A stretch of DNA of 5,349 bases. Origin: an uncultured Lachnobacterium sp. Its GTDB lineage: Bacteria; Bacillota; Clostridia; Lachnospirales; Lachnospiraceae. The notes under the pieces were generated by a model. It saw only the letters and a list, made by a program, of their open reading frames with translations. It was not told the DNA's origin and searched no databases. The position numbers were made by a program, and so were the translations under genes. The stretch is from contig URQG01000143.1 of NCBI GenBank assembly GCA_900549895.1, forward strand, positions 1 to 5,349, given 5' to 3'. Each line of letters opens with the position of its first letter. The stretch's first letter is position 1. Positions 1-5,349 of the stretch are shown piece after piece.

Positions 1-672
1 TGTCACACTGATATTACGGCAGGTTTCATTGACCGATGCGAACGGAACATACTCTCTGCCCGGTGCCGTCAGGTCACAATGGATTTCATCGGAAAGTACG
101 GTAACATCATATTTTGAACATAGTTCACCAACTCTTGCAAGCGTCTCTTTATCCCAGATCTTACCGATCGGGTTGTGCGGATTGCACAAGATCATGAGCG
201 TCGTCTGCGGATTCGAAAGCTGCTCCTCGAGCTTTCCCCAATCCACACGGTAACGCTCCCCATCATAGAGAAGTTTATTCTCTACTATGTTTCTGCCATT
301 ATTGTAGATAGAATTAAAAAAGATATTGTAGGTCGGTGTCTGTACGAGAACATTCTCTGCCGGTGTCGTAAGCTTACGCACTGCACTCGAGATTGCCGGA
401 ACGATTCCGGTCACGAAGATCAGTTTCTCCGGATCTAGGTCTAGTCCGTGACGCTTTTTCCACCAGTCAACATAGGATCTGCTCCACTCATCCGGAAGAA
501 TCGAATATCCATAGATTCCCTGTGCCACACGGGCAGCTAACGCTTCCTTTACCTGTGGCACCGTCTCAAAATCCATATCTGCCACCCACATCGGCAGTTC
601 ATTCTCCGGCACATCCCACTTTAAGGATCCGGTTCCTCTTCTGTTTACCTGTTTATCAAAATCATATTTCAT
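1..672 (-). CDS. MalY/PatB-family PLP-dependent C-S lyase (cystathionine beta-lyase type), 3' end missing
   Basis: This is the first 224 codons of a fold-type I PLP aminotransferase-like enzyme; the reading frame is open to the left edge. The family (MalY of E. coli, PatB of B. subtilis) cleaves the C-S bond of cystathionine and related cysteine conjugates to a thiol, pyruvate and ammonia in the cytoplasm, linking cysteine and methionine metabolism. Visible family marks are MWVADMDF near residues 28-35, GIYGYS at 52-57, TPTYNIFF at 112-119, the NPHNPIG cofactor loop at 164-170, and SDEIHCDL at 194-201, whose Asp195 should contact the PLP ring nitrogen. The PLP lysine of the usual SKTFN motif lies a few residues past the break, so catalytic competence cannot be checked. 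The ATG at 670-672 matches the family's usual start, with a modest GAGGAC ribosome site about 12 nt upstream. No clear promoter is seen in the 74-bp gap before it. Some members moonlight as regulators, which cannot be judged here. Confidence 0.9.
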   Translation of the reverse strand, partial: MKYDFDKQVNRRGTGSLKWDVPENELPMWVADMDFETVPQVKEALAARVAQGIYGYSILPDEWSRSYVDWWKKRHGLDLDPEKLIFVTGIVPAISSAVRKLTTPAENVLVQTPTYNIFFNSIYNNGRNIVENKLLYDGERYRVDWGKLEEQLSNPQTTLMILCNPHNPIGKIWDKETLARVGELCSKYDVTVLSDEIHCDLTAPGREYVPFASVNETCRNISVT

Positions 673-709
673 AATCTTTATTTTGTCCTCATTTCTATTG
701 ATACAAATA

Positions 710-733
710 GAGCCCGGTCATAAAACCGGGCTC
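710..733 (-). terminator. Hairpin after the 228-aa unknown gene, probable weak terminator
   Basis: A perfect 9-bp GC-rich stem (GAGCCCGGT paired with ACCGGGCTC) with a 6-nt loop begins 13 bp after the TAA stop of the 747-1433 gene. On the minus strand it is followed by a short TATTTGTAT run rather than a clean T-tract, so termination may be partial. The flank on the other side is also T-rich when read on the plus strand, so it could act in either direction. The malY-type gene starts 38 bp further on with no clear promoter of its own, which fits partial read-through. Confidence 0.65.
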
Positions 734-746
734 GTATCTCTTTCTT

Positions 747-1433
747 TTACGCTTCTGTCTCAGATGTCGACGTGTTGTTTGTTGATGCACTGTTCTTTGA
801 CTTATAGTACTCTTCAAACTTCTTATTTGCAGCATCCATAGTTTTCTGGCTGATGTCAGGAAGCTTCTGTCCCCAGGCCTTTGTCGCCTGATCAAAACCT
901 TTCTGCATCGCAGTCTGCATCTTCTTCATCTTGTCCACATCATCGCCTGCCAAAGCGCTTGCAAAATCAAACAAACGATCCGCAGTCTGCTGCACTCCGT
1001 AGTATCCATCCTCTGCGATATCCTTCTGTGCCTGCAGCTTTGTCTGCGCATCAACGGTAAAGTCACCCTTCGCAAGGAACTTCCACATATCGTTTGCGTT
1101 TGTATATGTGGTTGCCTGCTTTGTCATCATCTGCTGAACAAGGCTTGTCAACTGCTGCTGACGCGATTCCTGATCGGCTTTAAGCTGCTTTACCAAAGCG
1201 GCGCGATCATCAGCACTCATCTTGTTGACAGAATAAGTTGCCTTCTTGGAAGAATCGGACGTCTCATTGCTCTTATCATATACAACACCATCATTCTTTG
1301 CATCCGCGTTCTTGGCAACCTCACTCTTCTTTGCGGCATCTTCTTTCTTTACAGTATCCGATGTCTTGGCTGCATTCTGCGCATTGTAAGAATCATATAC
1401 CTGAGTCTGTGACGCTATATTTGCTACGCTCAT
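747..1433 (-). CDS. Conserved hypothetical protein, possibly of the flagellar (sigma-28) regulon
   Basis: This is a 228-aa soluble protein that I cannot assign to a named family. It has no signal peptide and no membrane segment. Residues 1-19 (MSVANIASQTQVYDSYNAQ) are polar, followed by a Lys/Ala/Asp-rich, probably disordered stretch to about residue 65. Residues 72-107 (DDRAALVKQLKADQESRQQQ region) look like a charged helix or coiled coil. The conserved-looking core, residues 113-210, contains DMWKFLAKGDF, AEDGYYGVQQTADRLFDFASALAG (140-163), and a C-terminal FDQATKAWGQKLPDISQKT segment (180-198). A Ser/Thr/Asn-rich tail ends the protein. My recollection is that similar proteins occur in Lachnospiraceae and related Clostridia as hypotheticals; a distant likeness to DUF5610-type proteins is only a guess. 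The start is secure: AAGGAGGAG lies 3 nt upstream of the ATG. A sigma-28-like promoter 70-100 bp upstream suggests co-expression with motility genes, so a flagellum-associated or flagellar-exported role is possible but unproven. Confidence 0.85.
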   Translation of the reverse strand: MSVANIASQTQVYDSYNAQNAAKTSDTVKKEDAAKKSEVAKNADAKNDGVVYDKSNETSDSSKKATYSVNKMSADDRAALVKQLKADQESRQQQLTSLVQQMMTKQATTYTNANDMWKFLAKGDFTVDAQTKLQAQKDIAEDGYYGVQQTADRLFDFASALAGDDVDKMKKMQTAMQKGFDQATKAWGQKLPDISQKTMDAANKKFEEYYKSKNSASTNNTSTSETEA

Positions 1434-1478
1434 AATCTCCTCCTTGAATCAATGCTAAATCTAAATCCGTTTAAATCC

Positions 1479-1501
1479 ATATCACTGCCTACTACTGATA
1501 T
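1479..1501. repeat. Short inverted repeat at the predicted transcription start
   Basis: ATATCA and TGATAT form perfect 6-bp arms around an 11-nt spacer. The repeat lies just downstream of the sigma-28-like -10 element, so it would cover the transcription start and first transcribed bases of the 747-1433 gene. It could be an operator or a 5' RNA hairpin. Arms this short and AT-rich also arise by chance. Confidence 0.3.
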
Positions 1502-1503
1502 CT

Positions 1504-1530
1504 ATATCGACAAGCTTCCGTAAATCTTTA
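1504..1530 (-). promoter_or_regulatory. Probable sigma-28 (SigD/FliA) promoter
   Basis: Read on the minus strand, TAAA (1527-1530) is separated by exactly 15 nt from GTCGATAT (1504-1511). The known flagellar sigma factor consensus is TAAA, about 15 nt, then GCCGATAA in enterics or CCGATAT in Bacillus, so this has the full -35 core and one mismatch at -10. It sits between the dapL stop and the start of the 747-1433 gene, leaving a 5' leader of about 60-65 nt. No convincing sigma-A promoter is visible in the same gap. Confidence 0.72.
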
Positions 1531-1558
1531 GCCTTTTTGCGAATTTGTTTCCAATATT

Positions 1559-2773
1559 CTACAGAGCTTTGATTCTCTCTAATGCCTTAACGGTATTCTC
1601 ATGGTTACCAAAAGCAGTCAATCGGAAGTATCCCTCTCCGCTTGGTCCGAATCCTGATCCCGGTGTACCTACTACATTGGCCTTCTCCAATAAGTAATCA
1701 AAGAACTCCCAGGATGTCATGTTATCCGGAGTCTTTAACCAGATATATGGGGCATTCACACCACCGAATACGGTATAACCGGCTTCTTTCAGACCTTCCT
1801 TAATTGTCTTTGCATTCTGCATATAATAAGCAACCTGCTCCTTAAGCTGAGCCTTACCGGCATCGGAATATACCGCTTCACCTGCTCTCTGTACAATGTA
1901 CGGAGCACCATTGAACTTGGTTCCGTGTCTTCTTGCCCACATAGCGTTCAGTGATACATCACCGCACTTTAAGTCCTTCGGAACAACAGTAAATCCAAGA
2001 CGCACTCCGGTAAATCCGGCATTCTTAGAGAAGCTTCGAAGTTCGATTGCACAAGTTCTTGCACCTTTGCACTCATAGATAGAATGTGCAACATTATCCT
2101 CACTGATGTATGCTTCATAAGCAGCATCATAGATAATAACTGCGCCAACTTTGTTTGCGTAATCAACCCACTCCTGTAGCTGATCCTTTGTGAGCGTTGT
2201 TCCGGTCGGGTTGTTCGGCAGACACAGATAGATCATATCCGGAGTCTCCTTCGGGAATTCCGGAACAAAATTGTTTGCAGCGGTACAAGGCATATAGATG
2301 ACATTACTCCATGTCTCTGTTGCCTTATCATATGTACCGGTTCTTCCTGCCATAACATTGGAGTCTACATATACAGGATAGACCGGATCACATACTGCGA
2401 TACGATTGTCCGCACCGAAGATTTCCTGAATATTTCCCGAATCACTCTTGGCACCATCTGAAATGAATACCTCATCGATTTCAACCTGACAGCCTCTTGC
2501 CTTATAATCGTTTTCTACGATTGCTTTACGTAAGAACTCATATCCCAGATCAGGCGCATAGCCACGAAATGTCTCTGCATGTCCCATCTCGTCAACCGCC
2601 TTGTGCATTGCCTCGATGATTGCCGGCGCAAGTGGCTGGGTCACATCTCCGATGCCGAGACGGATGATATTCTTGTCAGGATTTGCAGCCTGATACGCAC
2701 TTACTTTCTTGCCGATTGTGCTGAACAGATAACTGCCCGGCAATTTCTGATAATTATCGTTAATCTGAAACAT
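1559..2773 (-). CDS. dapL: LL-diaminopimelate aminotransferase (DapL)
   Basis: This 404-aa PLP enzyme converts L-tetrahydrodipicolinate directly to LL-2,6-diaminopimelate using glutamate as amino donor (EC 2.6.1.83). That is the one-step DAP route for lysine and peptidoglycan, bypassing succinylated or acetylated intermediates. The N-terminus (LPGSYLFSTIGKKV, 11-24) and RLGIGDVTQPL (38-48) are characteristic of DapL rather than generic aspartate aminotransferases. Other marks are FRGYAPDLGYEFLR (69-82), SDGAKSDSGNI (105-115), the cofactor-loop NNPTG (187-191), DAAYEAY (216-222), the SFSKNAGFTGVRLG block (247-260) with Lys250 as the expected Schiff-base lysine, and YFRLTAFG (382-389) with Arg384 as the expected substrate-carboxylate arginine. 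Length is normal for the family. The ATG is preceded by AGAGAGGAAC with GAGG 6 nt away. The gene has its own probable promoter in the 153-bp gap upstream, so it is likely a separate unit from glnA. No terminator hairpin is obvious after its TAG stop. Confidence 0.97.
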   Translation of the reverse strand: MFQINDNYQKLPGSYLFSTIGKKVSAYQAANPDKNIIRLGIGDVTQPLAPAIIEAMHKAVDEMGHAETFRGYAPDLGYEFLRKAIVENDYKARGCQVEIDEVFISDGAKSDSGNIQEIFGADNRIAVCDPVYPVYVDSNVMAGRTGTYDKATETWSNVIYMPCTAANNFVPEFPKETPDMIYLCLPNNPTGTTLTKDQLQEWVDYANKVGAVIIYDAAYEAYISEDNVAHSIYECKGARTCAIELRSFSKNAGFTGVRLGFTVVPKDLKCGDVSLNAMWARRHGTKFNGAPYIVQRAGEAVYSDAGKAQLKEQVAYYMQNAKTIKEGLKEAGYTVFGGVNAPYIWLKTPDNMTSWEFFDYLLEKANVVGTPGSGFGPSGEGYFRLTAFGNHENTVKALERIKAL

Positions 2774-2824
2774 GTTGTTCCTCTCTTTCTTTATTTGATT
2801 CTTATTATTTATGAACTTCTTTCA

Positions 2825-2867
2825 CTGTTTGCGCTCGTGCCTGTTAGATTGCACTAATCCCAAACAG
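2825..2867 (-). repeat. Inverted repeat in the dapL 5' leader
   Basis: CTGTTTG and CAAACAG form perfect 7-bp arms 29 nt apart. A smaller TTAG/CTAA pair around a 6-nt loop lies between them. The element would fall almost at the 5' end of the dapL transcript if the predicted promoter is right. No T-tract follows, so it does not look like an attenuator. It could be a leader RNA structure or a protein-binding site. The gap is too short for a complete lysine riboswitch. Confidence 0.35.
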
Positions 2868-2871
2868 ATAC

Positions 2872-2900
2872 AGTTTAGCATTTTATCACATCACTGTAAA
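2872..2900 (-). promoter_or_regulatory. Probable sigma-A promoter for dapL
   Basis: On the minus strand TTTACA (2895-2900, five of six matches to TTGACA) is followed after 17 nt by TAAACT (2872-2877, four of six to TATAAT). An overlapping extended -10, TGATAAAAT, offers an alternative a few bases upstream but lacks a good -35. Either would give a dapL leader of roughly 90-100 nt. The site begins 26 bp after the stop of the ANTAR regulator gene. Confidence 0.55.
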
Positions 2901-2926
2901 GTCCGGGTTACTTCCAAGGCTGCAAA

Positions 2927-3478
2927 CTAACCTTCCCTCATCAGACTTAGGATCATCTGCGAGACCTCCACCAGACCGGTTCCGTTCTCCATACTCCGCT
3001 TCTGTATGTACCGATGTGCCTCTTCCTCTGAGAACTTGTTTCGTTCCATAAGAAGTGCCTTTGCATTCTCGATCACCTGACGGTCTTCCTCGGATCTCTG
3101 CTTCGGCATTCTCCGCATTTTCTTGCGTCTGCGATGGATCTCGCCTTCCATCATTTCAAGTGTCTGCAGAAGTTCATGTACCTTCATCGGTAATGCAAGA
3201 CAGACCAGGTTCTCCACTTCACGCTCCTGTATGGAAGCCGGTGAAGCAATCAAAAGCATCTGAAACTCCGGCGGCAGATAATCATGGATTTCCATATACA
3301 TCATATCAATAAATCGACTTCCAGAGATTAAAATTCCGTTTTCCAGATTGTTTGCACTCGCTAAAGCCTGTGCTCCCGTTGTGCACACCGCCTGCACACT
3401 GTAACCGCTCTGTGATAAAATTTTTTTGATATTTTGGGCCGTCTCCTTCTTAGGAAACGCAATTACTATGTTACTCAC
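2927..3478 (-). CDS. ANTAR-domain RNA-binding regulator with degenerate receiver, NitR/NasT-like
   Basis: This 183-aa protein has a receiver-like N-terminal domain (about 1-105), a basic linker helix (HRRRKKMRRMPKQR, 115-128) and a C-terminal ANTAR domain (about 129-183). ANTAR proteins (AmiR, NasT, EutV) bind paired hairpins in nascent leader RNA and prevent transcription termination. The ANTAR signature is clear: RQVIENAKALLMER (133-146), EEEAHRYIQKRSM (151-163), then VEVSQMILSL (170-179). The receiver lacks the phosphorylation residues: Phe8-Pro9 replace the acidic pair, Ser52 stands where the phospho-acceptor Asp is expected, and Leu96 precedes Pro97 where Lys-Pro is usual. It is therefore probably not controlled by phosphorylation. 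The gene follows glnA by 30 bp without a terminator, the arrangement known for glnA-nitR in solventogenic clostridia, so control of glnA or other nitrogen genes by antitermination is a reasonable inference. The start is GTG at 3476-3478; the ATG at 3481-3483 is out of frame. Confidence 0.92.
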   Translation of the reverse strand: MSNIVIAFPKKETAQNIKKILSQSGYSVQAVCTTGAQALASANNLENGILISGSRFIDMMYMEIHDYLPPEFQMLLIASPASIQEREVENLVCLALPMKVHELLQTLEMMEGEIHRRRKKMRRMPKQRSEEDRQVIENAKALLMERNKFSEEEAHRYIQKRSMENGTGLVEVSQMILSLMREG

Positions 3479-3485
3479 TGCATTG

Positions 3486-3491
3486 TCACCT
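3486..3491 (-). promoter_or_regulatory. Ribosome binding site for the GTG-started ANTAR gene
   Basis: AGGTGA on the minus strand lies 7 nt before the GTG at 3476-3478 and matches the distal part of the Shine-Dalgarno consensus AAGGAGGTGA. The nearby ATG at 3481-3483 is only 2 nt from this site and meets a TGA two codons later, which supports the GTG as the real start. Confidence 0.65.
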
Positions 3492-3508
3492 AATCTTTGA
3501 AATCATCT

Positions 3509-4843
3509 CTATATCTTATACAGATATTCTTCGATTTCCCAACCGGTAACCTGCGTACGGTACTGCATCCACTCTGCTTCCTTCGCCTCGATATATTTAT
3601 TTGTGATATGCTGTCCCAATACTTCCTGAATGAATGCATCCTTTTTTAATTCACCGATTGCATCATGCAGATCTGCCGGCAGAGATTCAATGCCTCTGCT
3701 TTCTCTCTCATCGTCGTCCAGTTCATAGATATTCTCCGGTACTTCTGTCGGCGGCTCAATCTCTTTCTTTATTCCATCCAGTCCTGCGGCAAGACATACC
3801 GCAAGTGCCAGATACGGATTTGCTGCCGGATCCGGATTACGCAGCTCCACTCTTGTTTCCTGCCCTCTGCTTGCCGGAATACGGATCAGAGGGCTTCTGT
3901 TTGTTGCAGACCATGCAATATAGCATGGTGCCTCATACCCCGGAACCAGACGCTTATAGGAATTAACAAGCGGATTCATGATTACGGTAATCGCCTTCAT
4001 ATGTTTGATGATTCCACCGATAAAATAGTACGCTTCTTTACTCAGTCCCAATTCTCCGTTTACATCATCAAAAATATTTTTTCCGTCTTTGGATAATGAC
4101 ATGTTGATATGCATGCCGGAACCATTAATTCCAAACTTAGGCTTTGGCATGAAACTTGCAAACAGTCCATGTCTCTTAGCGATTGTCTTGACGGCAAGCT
4201 TAAATGTCATGATATTGTCCGCCGTATTCATCGCTTCATCATATTTGAAGTCAATCTCATGCTGCGCAGGTGCAACCTCATGATGGGACGCCTCAATCTC
4301 AAATCCCATATCTTCAAGTGTCAGCACCATGTCACGTCTTGCGTTCTCACCGAGATCCACCGGACCAAGATCAAAGTATCCTGCCTTCTCGTGCGTAATC
4401 GTGGTCGGCTGCCCATTCTCATCCTGATGGAATAAGAAGAACTCACATTCCGGTCCCACATTGAACGTATATCCCATCTCTGCTGCTTTCCCGATCTGTC
4501 GCTTTAAGATGTAACGAGGATCTCCCTCAAACGGAGTCCCATCTGCACAATATACGTCACAGATGATACGAGCAACCTTACCCTGCTGCGGTCTCCATGG
4601 GAAAATTGTAAATGTGTCAAGATCCGGATACAGATACATATCCGACTCTTCGATGCGAACAAATCCCTCTATGGAAGATCCGTCAAACATGCATTTGTTG
4701 TTTAACGCTTTCTCCAGCTGGCTTGCTGTAATGGCAACATTTTTCAGTGTCCCGAATATATCCGTAAACTGCAGACGGATAAATTCAACATCTTCCTCTT
4801 CCACCATTTGAAAAATATCTTCTTTGGTATATTTACTCATCAT
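3509..4843 (-). CDS. glnA: Glutamine synthetase type I-alpha
   Basis: This 444-aa enzyme makes glutamine from glutamate, ammonia and ATP (EC 6.3.1.2) and forms cytoplasmic dodecamers. It aligns end to end with B. subtilis GlnA. Marks are QFTDIFGTLKNV (25-36), FDGSSIEGF (53-61), metal ligands in GPECEFF (Glu132, Glu134) and HHEVAPAQHEID (Glu189, Glu196), GSGMH (241-245), YKRLVPGYEAP with flap Glu304, NRSPLIRIP (315-323) and RVELR (331-335). Length fits GSI-alpha, which lacks the 25-residue insertion and adenylylation control of GSI-beta. Arg63 corresponds to B. subtilis Arg62, linked there to glutamine feedback inhibition. Position 193 is Ala where B. subtilis has Gly, a minor change. Two in-frame ATGs occur, at 4841-4843 and 4838-4840. 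The first overlaps the hisA stop as ATGA; the second matches the B. subtilis N-terminus (MAKYT versus MSKYT) and would give 443 aa. Both are compatible with the AAGGAG site. Translational coupling to hisA and the ANTAR gene downstream suggest one operon. Confidence 0.98.
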   Translation of the reverse strand: MMSKYTKEDIFQMVEEEDVEFIRLQFTDIFGTLKNVAITASQLEKALNNKCMFDGSSIEGFVRIEESDMYLYPDLDTFTIFPWRPQQGKVARIICDVYCADGTPFEGDPRYILKRQIGKAAEMGYTFNVGPECEFFLFHQDENGQPTTITHEKAGYFDLGPVDLGENARRDMVLTLEDMGFEIEASHHEVAPAQHEIDFKYDEAMNTADNIMTFKLAVKTIAKRHGLFASFMPKPKFGINGSGMHINMSLSKDGKNIFDDVNGELGLSKEAYYFIGGIIKHMKAITVIMNPLVNSYKRLVPGYEAPCYIAWSATNRSPLIRIPASRGQETRVELRNPDPAANPYLALAVCLAAGLDGIKKEIEPPTEVPENIYELDDDERESRGIESLPADLHDAIGELKKDAFIQEVLGQHITNKYIEAKEAEWMQYRTQVTGWEIEEYLYKI

Positions 4844-5308
4844 TCTCTCTCCTTTATATAATGAATCACCTGTTCATAGATCATCGGTCCTCCAAACAGA
4901 TCAAGTGCGCTCCCGATTGTAACATTCAGCCTGTTGTGTCCGAGTTTCGCAAGTTTTTCAAGATCCTCGAAACTGTGAACTCCTCCCGCATAAGTGATCG
5001 GAATCTTTGCCCAGTCTCCAAGCAGTTTTGCAAGCGGCTCCTCAATTCCGTTTGCTTTACCTTCCACATCCACCGCATGGACAAGGAATTCACAACAATA
5101 CGCCGACAACTTCTCAAGCAGTTCTTCCGTCATCCGCTCATTCGTATACTTCTGCCAGCGGTCTGTCACAATGTAATAGCCGCTCCGGTCATCCGGCATC
5201 TCGCGGTAACGGCACGACAGGTCCAGCACCAGATGTTCCTTCCCTACTGTCTGAAAAATTTTATCAAGATTCTCGTAATTCACTCTTCCGTCTTTAAACA
5301 CATAAGAA
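4840..5308 (-). CDS. hisA: Eukaryotic-type HisA (ProFAR isomerase), 5' end missing
   Basis: These 155 codons are the C-terminal part of 1-(5-phosphoribosyl)-5-[(5-phosphoribosylamino)methylideneamino]imidazole-4-carboxamide isomerase (EC 5.3.1.16), the fourth step of histidine synthesis, a cytoplasmic (beta-alpha)8 barrel. The sequence follows the yeast HIS6 lineage rather than typical bacterial HisA: KEHLVLDLSCR (23-33 of the fragment), YYIVTDRWQKYT (44-55), EFLVHAVDVEGKANGIEE (73-90), ITYAGGVHSFEDLE (104-117) and IGSALDLFGG (131-140). Asp80 in HAVDVEG is the likely second catalytic acid. The YAGGV and IGSALD loops are the usual phosphate-binding positions. About the first 80-100 residues, including the other catalytic Asp, lie beyond the contig end. 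Any ATG-initiated version extending to 5337 is false, because the bases above 5308 are sequencing adapter. The TGA stop overlaps the glnA start. HisA's product is the substrate of the glutamine-dependent HisHF step, which gives a metabolic link to glnA. Confidence 0.92.
4849..4854 (-). promoter_or_regulatory. Ribosome binding site of glnA inside the end of hisA
   Basis: AAGGAG on the minus strand lies 5 nt before the first glnA ATG and 8 nt before the second, so it does not decide between them. It falls within the last codons of hisA (the Lys-Glu-Arg-Glu end), so ribosomes finishing hisA would pass directly over it. This is the usual layout of translational coupling. Confidence 0.75.
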
Positions 5309-5349
5309 CTGTCTCTTATACACATCTCCGAGCCCACGAGACGCGTAGT
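5309..5349 (+). other. Nextera sequencing adapter contamination at the contig end
   Basis: Positions 5309-5327 are exactly the 19-base Tn5 mosaic end, CTGTCTCTTATACACATCT. Positions 5328-5342, CCGAGCCCACGAGAC, are the standard Illumina Nextera i7-side adapter. The last 7 bases, GCGTAGT, fall where the i7 sample index would begin and agree with my memory of Nextera XT index N719 (GCGTAGTA). This is untrimmed read-through of the library adapter, not a transposon in the organism. Genomic sequence ends at 5308. Confidence 0.98.

Noticed and set aside
29..674. Three overlapping plus-strand open frames opposite the malY-type gene
   Set aside because: The minus-strand frame encodes a well-conserved PLP enzyme throughout; the plus-strand frames are its shadows.
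1498..1509. Palindromic run GATATAGATATC near the sigma-28-like -10 element
   Set aside because: A short AT-rich palindrome of 5-bp arms is expected by chance and partly overlaps the promoter consensus itself.
2774..2926. Lysine riboswitch upstream of dapL
   Set aside because: The gap is too short for the roughly 170-nt aptamer plus expression platform, and none of the expected multi-helix structure or terminator is apparent.
2774..2926. ANTAR dual-hairpin target in the dapL leader
   Set aside because: I could not find two adjacent short stems with the A..G loop pattern or an overlapping terminator; the target would more likely be upstream of hisA, outside the window.
3481..3483. ATG as start of the ANTAR regulator
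   Set aside because: It is out of frame with the conserved protein and meets TGA after one further codon; the GTG at 3476-3478 is in frame with a well-placed AGGTGA.
3634..4435. Several plus-strand open frames of 64-143 codons opposite glnA
   Set aside because: They are antisense to a clearly conserved gene, lack ribosome sites, and encode no recognisable protein features.
5309..5327. Tn5 end sequence as evidence of a transposon in the genome
   Set aside because: It is the hyperactive mosaic end used in library preparation, followed at once by Illumina adapter and index bases at the contig terminus.

Overview
The window is a contig end from a low-GC Gram-positive anaerobe, most likely a motile member of the Lachnospiraceae (Clostridia). 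The indications are a type I-alpha glutamine synthetase followed by an ANTAR regulator, a diaminopimelate aminotransferase (DapL), a eukaryotic-type HisA and AAGGAGG-type ribosome binding sites. The family placement is inferred from protein character only. All six genes lie on the minus strand, so transcription runs from high to low coordinates.

In transcription order: (1) 5309-5349 is not genomic. It is Nextera transposon-end adapter plus a partial index, left on the contig. (2) 4840-5308 is the 3' two-thirds of a eukaryotic-type hisA, cut by the contig end. (3) 3509-4843 is glnA, whose start overlaps the hisA stop. (4) 2927-3478 is a small regulator with a degenerate receiver domain and a C-terminal ANTAR RNA-binding domain, 30 bp after glnA. 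Genes 2-4 look like one nitrogen-linked operon: glutamine synthetase, its probable antitermination regulator, and a histidine enzyme whose product feeds the glutamine-consuming HisHF step. (5) A 153-bp gap holds a likely sigma-A promoter and a leader with an inverted repeat, followed by dapL (1559-2773) for lysine and cell-wall diaminopimelate. (6) A 125-bp gap carries a close match to a flagellar sigma-28 (SigD/FliA) promoter, followed by a 228-aa protein of unknown function (747-1433) and a hairpin at 710-733. (7) The start of a MalY/PatB-type PLP C-S lyase gene runs off the left edge (1-672).

No mobile element, CRISPR array, tRNA or rRNA is visible, and no gap without a gene exceeds about 155 bp. 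I see no novel multi-gene system. The points most worth attention are the adapter contamination, which creates a false N-terminus for HisA, the sigma-28-type promoter in front of an unknown protein, the receiver lacking phosphorylation residues next to glnA, and the eukaryotic-type HisA translationally coupled to glnA.
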